Source: an uncultured Collinsella sp.
GTDB lineage: Bacteria; Actinomycetota; Coriobacteriia; Coriobacteriales; Coriobacteriaceae
Length of the DNA: 22,683 bases
Direction of reading: 5' to 3'
Assembly (NCBI GenBank): GCA_900550965.1
Contig: URUC01000028.1
Span: 1-22,683, forward strand
Shown here: positions 7,603 to 13,850 of the stretch, piece after piece
Layout: the number at the start of each line of letters is the position of its first letter
Position numbering within the stretch: position 1 is the stretch's first letter
Position numbers and translations under genes: made by a program
Notes under the pieces: model-generated
The model's input: the letters and a program-made list of their open reading frames with translations, nothing else
What the model was told of the DNA's origin: nothing
Databases searched by the model: none

Positions 7603-8355
7603 ATGACGCAGGCAATATCGGACCCCAAACAGGCCTCCGCCGCGCTGGCTGAGCTGTTCGAAACCCATAGCCACGTGGTCTTCTTTGGCGGCGCGGGTGT
7701 TTCCACGGCAAGTGGCATCCCCGATTTCCGCAGCGTGGACGGCCTGTATCACCAGCAGTTTGCCTATCCGCCCGAGACCATGCTGTCGCATAGCTTTTAC
7801 GAGGCGCATCCGGCCGAGTTCTTCGACTTCTACCGGACCAAGATGATCGCCCTTAACGCCAAGCCCAACCGCTGCCACACCAAGTTGGCCGAGCTGGAGC
7901 GGGCCGGCAAGCTGAATGCCGTGGTGACGCAAAATATCGACGGTCTGCATCAGATGGCCGGCTCGCAGCGCGTGTTCGAGCTGCACGGCTCGGTCCACCG
8001 CAACATTTGTCAGGCGTGTGGCGCGGTCTATAGCGCCGAGTGGATCTGCGTGCGCGAGCACGAGGATGCCGCGGGCGTGCCCGTGTGTCCTGTGTGCGGC
8101 GGGCGCATCAAGCCCGATGTGGTGCTCTACGAGGAGCCGCTCGACGAGCGCGTGCTTACCGGCGCCGTCGCCGCCATAGCCGCGGCCGATGCCCTCATTG
8201 TGGGCGGGACTTCGCTCGTGGTGTATCCGGCGGCGGGCCTTACGCGCTACTTTACCGGCGATACGCTGGCCATTTGCAATCTTGCCCCCACCGACCAGGA
8301 TGCAAATGCCGACCTGCTGATTTCTTGCGACATCGCGGCCGCGTTTGCGTTCTAG
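7603..8355 (+). CDS. Sir2-family NAD-dependent protein deacylase (sirtuin)
   Basis: Removes acyl groups from lysines using NAD+, releasing nicotinamide and O-acyl-ADP-ribose. The 250-residue protein has the NAD-binding GGAGVSTASGIPDFRS (29 onward), TQNIDGLH (109-115), catalytic His128 in ELHGSVHRN, a zinc site with Cys136, Cys139, Cys162 and Cys165, and the C-terminal GTSLVVYPAAGL and NLAPTDQDANADL segments. GGAGG six bases before the ATG fixes the start. Acyl preference (acetyl or longer or acidic acyl) cannot be set from what I see; the name cobB or npdA would be by analogy. It is followed at 95 bp by folPK, with a possible promoter between. Confidence 0.95.
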   Translation: MTQAISDPKQASAALAELFETHSHVVFFGGAGVSTASGIPDFRSVDGLYHQQFAYPPETMLSHSFYEAHPAEFFDFYRTKMIALNAKPNRCHTKLAELERAGKLNAVVTQNIDGLHQMAGSQRVFELHGSVHRNICQACGAVYSAEWICVREHEDAAGVPVCPVCGGRIKPDVVLYEEPLDERVLTGAVAAIAAADALIVGGTSLVVYPAAGLTRYFTGDTLAICNLAPTDQDANADLLISCDIAAAFAF

Positions 8356-8375
8356 CCCGCGCGCGCGGATACAAT
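8345..8375 (+). promoter_or_regulatory. Candidate promoter of the folPK transcript
   Basis: TTGCGT (8345-8350), a 19-bp spacer and TACAAT (8370-8375) overlap the end of the sirtuin gene, 75 bp before the folPK start. The spacer is longer than ideal, so this is tentative. Confidence 0.3.
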
Positions 8376-8400
8376 AGAAAGACTGAGTGCAAAGCGACCC

Positions 8401-8427
8401 CGCCGCCAGCGCCCGAGCGCGGCGGCG
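8401..8427 (+). promoter_or_regulatory. Strong GC hairpin in the folPK leader
   Basis: CGCCGCC (8401-8407) pairs with GGCGGCG (8421-8427) and GCGC with GCGC inside it, around a CCGA loop with one bulged A. The hairpin ends 11 bases before the AGGAGG of folPK and is followed by only four T, so it may be a weak terminator of the sirtuin transcript or a leader structure. Confidence 0.4.
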
Positions 8428-8449
8428 TGGGCATTTTAGGAGGATGTTC

Positions 8450-10198
8450 ATGGCGAACGACAGCAAGACATGGCGGTGCGGAAAGTACGAGCTCAGCTTT
8501 GACCGTCCGCGCATCATGGGCGTCCTCAACGTGACGCCCGATTCGTTTAGCGACGGCGGTGAGCACTTTGACCAGGATGCCGCTATCGAGTACGGCCTGG
8601 CGATGCTCGATGCCGGCGCCGACATCATCGACGTGGGCGGCGAGTCCACGCGCCCCGGCTTTACCCCGGTTAATCCCGACGAGGAGGCTCGCCGCGTGCT
8701 GCCCGTCGTGCGCGCGCTGGCCAAGGAGGGCGCCATCGTCTCGATCGACACGCGCCACGTGGCGGTTGCCAAGGCGGCCGTGCGCTGCGGCGCCTCGATC
8801 GTCAACGACGTGACGGGCTTCACCGACCCCAAGATGGTCGAGTTTGTTAAGACGAGCACCTGCGGCGTCATCGTGATGCATGCCGGCGAGGTCGCCGCGC
8901 CCGCGCGCACGCACGCAACGGTGCAGCTCGATACCTCGGCAGCGGCGTTTGTTGCCGAGAAGGCACGCGAAGCGGCTGCCGAGGCCGCGCGCGAGGCCGA
9001 GAAGCCGGCCCGTCGCCGTCGCGGTAAGTTGTTGGGCGAGCCTAAGCCGGAGACCAAGCTTCCGGGCGGCGTGGTGCAGCCCTCGTTGCCGTTTGGCGAA
9101 CCGGAGCCCGCGACCGAGCCTGCAGCCGAGCTGGGGCAGGAGACGCCGGCCGCCGAGCAGGCTGCTGCCGCCGAGACCGTCGCGCCCGCGCCCGAGGCCG
9201 CGCCCGCAGCCACTGAGCCCGCACCGGAGCCCAGCGATCACCTGGCCGCCATGATGCGCCGCAGCGCCCGCCGCGAGGAAGCCTACGTGCCCACCTCGCA
9301 GCTCCGCCGCTTCACCCTGCCCGATTCGGCGCCCATCATGCGCCGCGTCATGGGCTTTCTGTCCGACCAAGCCCGCACGCTCATTCATGCCGGTGTGTCG
9401 CGCGACCGCATCTGCATCGATCCCGGCCCGGGCTTTGGCAAGACGGCCAACGAGGATATCGTCATCCAACGCGAGACCGCCAAGATGGCATCGCTGGGCT
9501 ATCCGCTCATGTGCGCCGTGTCGCGCAAGCGCTTTGTGGGCGCCGTCTCGGGCGTGACCGAGGCCGCCGCGCGTGATGCCGCTACGTTTGGCGTGTGCCT
9601 GGGCGCCATCCAGGCCGGTGCCAACATCGTGCGCGTGCACGACGTCGCGGGCTTTGCGCAGTTCCTGAACGGTTACTGGGCCGTTGCTAAGCCGCAGCCG
9701 CGCCGCGCGTTTGTGGCCGTGGGCTCCAACCTGGGGCATCGCTGCGACAACATCCGCGCCGCACGCGACATGATCGCCGAGATTCCACTCACCTGCGTGT
9801 CCAACTCCTCCAAGATCTACGAGAGCGAGCCGGCCTACGAGACGCGCCAGGACGCGTTTGCCAACGCCGTCATCGAGATTAAGACCGAGCTGGCGCCGTT
9901 GGTGCTGCTCGACGAGCTCATGAAGATCGAGGCTGAGCTGGGCCGCGACCGTTCCAAAAAGGCCAAGGCCAACGGTCCGCGCACCATCGACCTGGACCTG
10001 CTGTGGATGGACGGCGAGACCCACGGCGGCAAAAAGCTGCGCCTGCCGCATCCGCTGATCGGCGAGCGCGATTTTGTGCTGGTGCCGCTCGAGGACCTGA
10101 TGCACGACCCGGCGCGGTTCTTCCGCTACAACGGCGTCGAGGTCAAGGAGCCCGAGGACCGCGTGGGTCATATCGTGGGCGAATTGGGGCGTATGTAG
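8450..10198 (+). CDS. folP-folK: Dihydropteroate synthase - HPPK fusion (FolP-FolK)
   Basis: Two successive folate enzymes in one 582-residue chain. The DHPS part joins p-aminobenzoate to the pterin: MGVLNVTPDSFSDGG (23-37), DVGGESTRPG, SIDTRH, VNDVTGF, IDPGPGFGKT (near 323), SRKRFVGAV (near 357). The HPPK part, from about residue 417, pyrophosphorylates 6-hydroxymethyldihydropterin: VGSNLG (424-429), KIYESEP, GPRTIDLDLL, LPHPLIGERDFVLVPL. Between about residues 147 and 295, inside the DHPS barrel after VMHAGE, sits a long Ala/Glu/Pro-rich insert that normal DHPS lacks. AGGAGG with six-base spacing selects ATG 8450 over ATG 8444. The next gene begins immediately after the stop. Confidence 0.93.
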   Translation: MANDSKTWRCGKYELSFDRPRIMGVLNVTPDSFSDGGEHFDQDAAIEYGLAMLDAGADIIDVGGESTRPGFTPVNPDEEARRVLPVVRALAKEGAIVSIDTRHVAVAKAAVRCGASIVNDVTGFTDPKMVEFVKTSTCGVIVMHAGEVAAPARTHATVQLDTSAAAFVAEKAREAAAEAAREAEKPARRRRGKLLGEPKPETKLPGGVVQPSLPFGEPEPATEPAAELGQETPAAEQAAAAETVAPAPEAAPAATEPAPEPSDHLAAMMRRSARREEAYVPTSQLRRFTLPDSAPIMRRVMGFLSDQARTLIHAGVSRDRICIDPGPGFGKTANEDIVIQRETAKMASLGYPLMCAVSRKRFVGAVSGVTEAAARDAATFGVCLGAIQAGANIVRVHDVAGFAQFLNGYWAVAKPQPRRAFVAVGSNLGHRCDNIRAARDMIAEIPLTCVSNSSKIYESEPAYETRQDAFANAVIEIKTELAPLVLLDELMKIEAELGRDRSKKAKANGPRTIDLDLLWMDGETHGGKKLRLPHPLIGERDFVLVPLEDLMHDPARFFRYNGVEVKEPEDRVGHIVGELGRM

Positions 10199-10900
10199 AT
10201 GATCGAGATGAATGCTGTTGCCGCTGGCACCGAGCTCGACGCGGCGCGTGACGCGGGCCGCGAGGGCGTGTCCGCGGGCTGGTGCACATGGAGCGCGAGC
10301 GATGCTTCGCTGACGTTTTCGCTGGTCGTGCGCCCAGACGTGAACATGCACGCCTTCCACGGCCTGCCGTTTGTGGCCGCGATGGGCATGATGGACGCGC
10401 TCGCGGGCACGGCTTCGACGCCGGGGCTGGGCCTTGCCGGCAAGGTGGGTATCCAGTGGCCGAGCGATATCGTGTGCGGTGCGCCTGCGTTCGAGACGTC
10501 GCTCGCGCGTGTTGCCGTGAACGGCGGCGCCGGTGTCGCGGGTATGTTTGCCGCGGTGACGGTGGATGTTGAGCGTGCGGCGCTGGGCGAGCTCGGCGTG
10601 GATATGGCCGACGAGGCGCTGATCGAGGCATTGGCCGCCGCCGTGCTGGTCCGCGTGGACACCTGGGCAGTTGCCGCCAACACGCCGCAGGGCGCCGCCG
10701 GCCCGCTGGCTCCGGTGCTGGGCGAGTACTTTGACATGGTGCCACTGCTGGGTCGTCAGGTCGCGGCGGTGTCGCCCAACGGCCTGCCGCTCGCGGTGGG
10801 CGTGTTTGCGGGCCTGGACATCTGGGGCCGCGCGACCATTAAGACCGACACCAGTGAGCAAGAGTTTCCGCCCGAGGCCGTGCGCATTCGCGGTCTGTAG
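10199..10900 (+). CDS. Degenerate biotin/lipoate-protein ligase-like protein
   Basis: A 233-residue protein whose order of segments matches the catalytic domain of biotin-protein ligase (BirA): a GRGR-like stretch now reading DAGREGVSAGW, a strand LTFSLVVRP, an alanine-rich helix, the KWPND-like QWPSDI (86-91), a glycine-rich segment VNGGAGVAGMF, and a C-terminal strand block PLAVGVFAGLDIWG. The catalytic lysine of KWPND is Gln86 and the GRGRxxR loop is incomplete, so normal biotinyl-AMP chemistry is doubtful. There is no N-terminal DNA-binding domain. ATG 10199 abuts the folPK stop with no gap, implying coupling. birA commonly neighbours coaX, which supports the family guess; function is unassigned. 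Confidence 0.55.
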   Translation: MIEMNAVAAGTELDAARDAGREGVSAGWCTWSASDASLTFSLVVRPDVNMHAFHGLPFVAAMGMMDALAGTASTPGLGLAGKVGIQWPSDIVCGAPAFETSLARVAVNGGAGVAGMFAAVTVDVERAALGELGVDMADEALIEALAAAVLVRVDTWAVAANTPQGAAGPLAPVLGEYFDMVPLLGRQVAAVSPNGLPLAVGVFAGLDIWGRATIKTDTSEQEFPPEAVRIRGL

Positions 10901-10930
10901 CGCGGAGCGCCCGCGCTCAAAGATAGCGAT

Positions 10931-10976
10931 GACAACGAAACCCTCCTCGGCTGTGCCGGGGAGGGTTTCGCTTGTC
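10931..10976 (+). terminator. Strong hairpin terminator after the folPK operon
   Basis: CGAAACCCTCC (10936-10946) pairs with GGAGGGTTTCG (10960-10970), extended by GACAA/TTGTC outside (one bulged C) and CGG/CCG inside. It lies 30 bp past the ligase-like gene. No long T-run follows, but the stem is very stable. Confidence 0.7.
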
Positions 10977-10998
10977 TGGTGAATGGGTTGCCAGCGCT

Positions 10999-11039
10999 CT
11001 ATTCCTCAAAACTGAAAATTTTTCATTTTTGAGGAATAG
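10999..11039. repeat. 41-bp near-palindrome, copy 1 (upstream of DUF4143 ATPase)
   Basis: Begins CTATTCCTCAAAA and ends TTTTGAGGAATAG, an exact 13-bp inverted pair, around a TGAAAATTTTTCA-like centre that is itself nearly symmetric. It has the same length and sequence plan as the copies at 11085 and 12358. AT-rich against a GC-rich background. Confidence 0.9.
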
Positions 11040-11084
11040 AATTAAGCCAGCTCGGCCTTTAACGAGGTATATTCGTTGCAGAGT

Positions 11085-11125
11085 CTATTCCTCAAAACTG
11101 AATAATTTTCGTTTTTGAGGAATAG
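11085..11125. repeat. 41-bp near-palindrome, copy 2 (upstream of DUF4143 ATPase)
   Basis: Same 13-bp inverted ends as copy 1, centre TGAATAATTTTCG. It starts 86 bp after copy 1 starts and ends 26 bp before the ATPase start codon, where it would sit in the leader or overlap the promoter. Confidence 0.9.
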
Positions 11126-11151
11126 CGATAGAAGACCGCAGGGAGGCACCA

Positions 11152-12348
11152 ATGAAACTCATCAATAGAACGTCATATATGGACACGTTGACGAGCCTTA
11201 TTGGCGTACCGGACATCAAGGTCATAACGGGCATTCGCCGTAGCGGTAAGTCAAAATTGCTCGAGGCCCTCCGCGATTACGTGGAGGCAAATCTGTCCAA
11301 TTCGAATGTCATCCATATCAATTACAACCTCGACGAGTTCGAGGGCCTGCTCGAATATCATGCCCTGCTCGCCTATGTGAAAGAGCATCGAGTGTCCGAC
11401 AAGCAAAACTTCCTGCTTATCGACGAGGTTCAGATGTGCGACGGCTTTGAACGCGCGATCAACAGCCTCCATGCATCCGAGCAGTACGACATCTTCATCA
11501 CCGGATCGAACGCCTTTTTGCTGTCGAGCGATCTGTCGACGCTCTTTACGGGGCGCACGTTCGAGATCGAGGTTTTCCCATTCTCGTTTGAGGAGTATCG
11601 CTTCTATAGTGACGAGGGCGAGGTCGATCGCGACTTCGATGAGTACGCGAGAACCGGCGGTATGTCCGGCTCTTACCCTTATCCACTGCAGGAGCAGCGC
11701 TACCAATATCTCTCCAATGTCTTCAAAACGCTCATCGTGAGGGATATCGTGCAGCGGCATAACGTGAGAAACGAATCGGCACTGCTGCGCATTGCCGATT
11801 ACATGATGGACAACGTCTCCAACATAACGTCGGCACGCAACATTACAGATGTTTTGAATGCGGATGGGCTAAAGATTACGAACAAGACGGTCGGCACGTA
11901 CATGGGGTATCTGTGCGATGCGTTTGCCTTCTATAAAGTTCGTCGGTACGACATTCGCGGCAAAAAATACCTTAAGAGCGGCGAGAAGTATTACCTGGCA
12001 GACCACGCGTTCAAATACGCACTGCTTGGTACACGTGATATGGATTGGGGACGCGTATACGAGAACATGGCGGCCATCGAGCTGCTGCGCCGCGGATACG
12101 AGGTATACGTCGGTGTGCTCTATAAAAAGGAAATAGACTTTGTAGCAATCAAGCGAAGCGAGAAGCTCTACATTCAGGTGAGCGACGACATCAGCTCGGA
12201 TAAGACGTTCGAACGCGAGATTTCGCCACTGCTGAGCATTGGCGATGCGTATCCCAAGATGATTCTTGCCCGCACGCATCACGAGGCCACGGATCGCGAT
12301 GGGGTGCAGATCGTGGACCTGGCGAGGTGGTTGTGCGGCGAGGCTTAG
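11152..12348 (+). CDS. AAA-type ATPase with C-terminal DUF4143 domain
   Basis: A 398-residue protein with an N-terminal AAA_14-like ATPase: Walker A GIRRSGKSKLL (27-37; Lys33), Walker B NFLLIDEVQ (Asp91, Glu92), and ITGSNA in the sensor-1 position. The middle has the PFSFEEYRF and TGGMSGSYPY segments typical of this family. The C-terminal DUF4143 region carries an ENMAAIELLRRGYEV block and a PD-(D/E)XK-like core: Glu327 and Asp329 in KEIDFV, then YIQVS (340-344), where the usual acidic-x-Lys is Gln-x-Ser, so nuclease activity is doubtful. GGGAGG precedes the ATG. The gene is flanked by three matching palindromes and looks less GC-rich than its neighbours, suggesting acquisition as a cassette. 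The cellular role of this family is largely unknown; defence or toxin-like roles are only conjecture. Confidence 0.9.
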   Translation: MKLINRTSYMDTLTSLIGVPDIKVITGIRRSGKSKLLEALRDYVEANLSNSNVIHINYNLDEFEGLLEYHALLAYVKEHRVSDKQNFLLIDEVQMCDGFERAINSLHASEQYDIFITGSNAFLLSSDLSTLFTGRTFEIEVFPFSFEEYRFYSDEGEVDRDFDEYARTGGMSGSYPYPLQEQRYQYLSNVFKTLIVRDIVQRHNVRNESALLRIADYMMDNVSNITSARNITDVLNADGLKITNKTVGTYMGYLCDAFAFYKVRRYDIRGKKYLKSGEKYYLADHAFKYALLGTRDMDWGRVYENMAAIELLRRGYEVYVGVLYKKEIDFVAIKRSEKLYIQVSDDISSDKTFEREISPLLSIGDAYPKMILARTHHEATDRDGVQIVDLARWLCGEA

Positions 12349-12357
12349 CAAAAAATC

Positions 12358-12398
12358 CTGTTCCTCAAAACTGAAAAATTTTCGATTTTGAGGAATAG
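12358..12398. repeat. 41-bp near-palindrome, copy 3 (downstream of DUF4143 ATPase)
   Basis: Begins CTGTTCCTCAAAAC and ends TTTTGAGGAATAG: one mismatch to the inverted ends of the other copies. Pairing extends outward (AATCCT before, AGGATT after). It starts 9 bp after the ATPase stop and could also act as its terminator. Confidence 0.9.
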
Positions 12399-12433
12399 GA
12401 TTGGAGGCTGGTTGCTGCGACCTGGCGTTTACT

Positions 12434-13207
12434 CTATCCCAGCTCCTGCATGCGGCGGTAGATTTCGCAGATACCCTTGATGGTGAGCTGTCCGTCGACC
12501 ACGTCGAAGGCATCGGTCGAATCGGCGACGATGCCGGCGAGACCGCCTGTGGCGATAACGGTGGCATCGTCGCGGCCCAGCTCGCGCTTCATGCGCGCGA
12601 CCAGGCCCTCGGCCATGGCGGCGGCGCCCATCACGGCGCCGACCTTGATGCACTCTTCGGTGTCGCGACCGATGGCGTGTTCGGGCGCCTCGAGCGGCAC
12701 GCTGGCGAGCTTAGCGGCACGGGCGGCAAGCGCGTCCATGGAGATGCGGATGCCCGGCGCGATCGCCCCACCAATGTAATAACCGTCCTCATCGATGACG
12801 TCGATATTGGTCGCGGTGCCAAAGTCCACCACGATTGCCGGCGCGCCGTAGAAAGTTTCGGCCGCAACGGCGTTGGCGACGCGGTCGGCACCTACGGCCT
12901 GGGGGCGCGCCGCGCGCAGCTTGGTCACGGCGGCCGTCTGCGGTCCGATGACGATGGCGTCCGCGGCGATGCGGTCGGCAACGGCGTGCCACTCGCGCGA
13001 GAGCTGCGGCACCACGCCAGCAAAGGCAATCGCGTCGACCGCGCCGAGCGAGAGGCCGTACATCTTAAAGAAACCCATCAGGCGCACATGGATCTCGTCG
13101 GCGGTATAGGAGCGGTCGGTGGGCATGCGCCACGACTGCACCAGCTTGTCTCCGTCAAACAGGCCCATGGCCGTCTGCGTGTTTCCCATATCGATAGCGA
13201 GCAGCAT
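12434..13207 (-). CDS. coaX: Type III pantothenate kinase
   Basis: Phosphorylates pantothenate, the first step of coenzyme A synthesis; the CoaX type belongs to the ASKHA fold, needs a monovalent cation and is not inhibited by CoA. The 257-residue protein has the phosphate-binding AIDMGNTQTAMGLF at the N-terminus, GADRVANAVAA, VVDFGTATNIDVI, GGAIAPGIRISMDAL and a C-terminal GRDTEECIKVG then VIATGGLAG. The start at 13207 has CTGGAG upstream on the minus strand. It runs opposite to the folPK/ligase-like genes and is separated from them by the DUF4143 cassette, although birA and coaX are often adjacent in other bacteria. Copy 3 of the palindrome lies 36 bp past its stop. Confidence 0.96.
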   Translation of the reverse strand: MLLAIDMGNTQTAMGLFDGDKLVQSWRMPTDRSYTADEIHVRLMGFFKMYGLSLGAVDAIAFAGVVPQLSREWHAVADRIAADAIVIGPQTAAVTKLRAARPQAVGADRVANAVAAETFYGAPAIVVDFGTATNIDVIDEDGYYIGGAIAPGIRISMDALAARAAKLASVPLEAPEHAIGRDTEECIKVGAVMGAAAMAEGLVARMKRELGRDDATVIATGGLAGIVADSTDAFDVVDGQLTIKGICEIYRRMQELG

Positions 13208-13344
13208 GTCTACTCCAGGTGTCGGCGTAAAAGGACGCGCACCATTGTATACGTGCCGTCGGCGGCGCTCGGCTGCGATTCGTTCACGGCGATATGGGCT
13301 GAGGGGTTTTAAATATGAAGGAATTATGCTCTACGAGATTTTCC

Positions 13345-13373
13345 TTGCCGTTTACCGAACTCCCGAGTAATAT
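13345..13373 (+). promoter_or_regulatory. Candidate promoter of the initiator tRNA
   Basis: TTGCCG (13345-13350), a 17-bp spacer and TAATAT (13368-13373), 31 bp before the tRNA. Partial consensus match, but well placed. Confidence 0.4.
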
Positions 13374-13404
13374 TCTTTCTTGCGCACATGAGGCGCCCAG
13401 ACAT

Positions 13405-13481
13405 TGCGGGGTGGAGCAGTCTGGTAGCTCGCCGGGCTCATAACCCGGAGGTCGTAGGTTCAAATCCTGCCCCCGCGACCA
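13405..13481 (+). tRNA. Initiator tRNA-Met (CAU anticodon)
   Basis: A 77-nt cloverleaf with the anticodon CAT at 13439-13441, the T-arm GGTTCAAATCC, and CCA encoded at the 3' end (13479-13481). The anticodon stem has three consecutive G:C pairs (GGG/CCC) flanking the loop, the initiator hallmark. The acceptor has six firm pairs (GCGGGG/CCCCGC) while positions 1 and 72 are T and G, a weak end pair in keeping with initiator tRNAs. Confidence 0.97.
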
Positions 13482-13490
13482 AGAACTTGC

Positions 13491-13520
13491 AGCTCGTCGG
13501 CCTAGCCGGCGAGCTTTTTT
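13491..13520 (+). terminator. Rho-independent terminator after tRNA-Met
   Basis: AGCTCGTCGGC (13491-13501) pairs with GCCGGCGAGCT (13505-13515) with one G-T wobble and a CTA loop, followed by a run of six T. Confidence 0.9.
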
Positions 13521-13571
13521 GTTATTCCGGGACCGTGTTTTCCCAGCCCAATTCTCAACCTCTCAAACAAA

Positions 13572-13628
13572 ATCTCGATCTGTAACACCTAGACCGACTT
13601 TTGACCGCTAGGTGTTACAGATCGAGAT
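13572..13628. repeat. Long inverted repeat, 21-bp perfect arms
   Basis: Bases 13572-13592 are the exact reverse complement of 13608-13628, around a 15-nt loop. The arms contain ATCTGTAACA or its complement, shared with the next repeat. There is no T-run, so it is not a plain terminator. Confidence 0.85.
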
Positions 13629-13646
13629 GTTGAGTCCCCGCCTGGA

Positions 13647-13715
13647 CGGTTTGTCTAAATCTGTAACACGAGGGACGGATTTTGCCGCGTAACTGTTACA
13701 GATCGAGACAAACCG
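13647..13715. repeat. Second long inverted repeat of the same family
   Basis: CGGTTTGTCT plus ATCTGTAACA (13647-13668) pairs with TGTTACAGAT plus AGACAAACCG (13694-13715), with two central mismatches (AA against CG). It shares the ATCTGTAACA core with the previous repeat but has a longer, different loop of 25 nt. Confidence 0.8.
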
Positions 13716-13768
13716 ACGGGCCGCCCCGCCCCATCCACCTGCCGCCACCTGCTATCCGCCGATTTCCG

Positions 13769-13798
13769 TTGTGCCGTTGAACCCTCATGCCATATCCT
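13769..13798 (+). promoter_or_regulatory. Candidate promoter of the flavin oxidoreductase
   Basis: TTGTGC (13769-13774), an 18-bp spacer and TATCCT (13793-13798), about 52 bp before the start codon. The ATATCCTCTA block recurs at 16093-16102 in the other long leader of this window. Confidence 0.3.
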
Positions 13799-13850
13799 CT
13801 AGACAACTACGCGGCACCATCGCCGTCGCGCCTACAAGAGAGGAATGTCC

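Larger units (their letters stand above)
13482..13850. other. Gene-free stretch with terminator and two hairpin repeats
   Basis: These 369 bp between the tRNA and the oxidoreductase hold the tRNA terminator, two related long inverted repeats (13572-13628, 13647-13715), a possible promoter (13769-13798) and the oxidoreductase ribosome binding site. No credible gene is seen. Confidence 0.75.

Noticed and set aside
10999..12398. CRISPR array or att sites formed by the three 41-bp repeats
   Set aside because: Spacing is 86 bp and then about 1.27 kb with a gene between, there are no regular spacers or cas genes, and no integrase is present.
13388..13585. Open frame covering the initiator tRNA
   Set aside because: It is simply the tRNA and its terminator read as protein.
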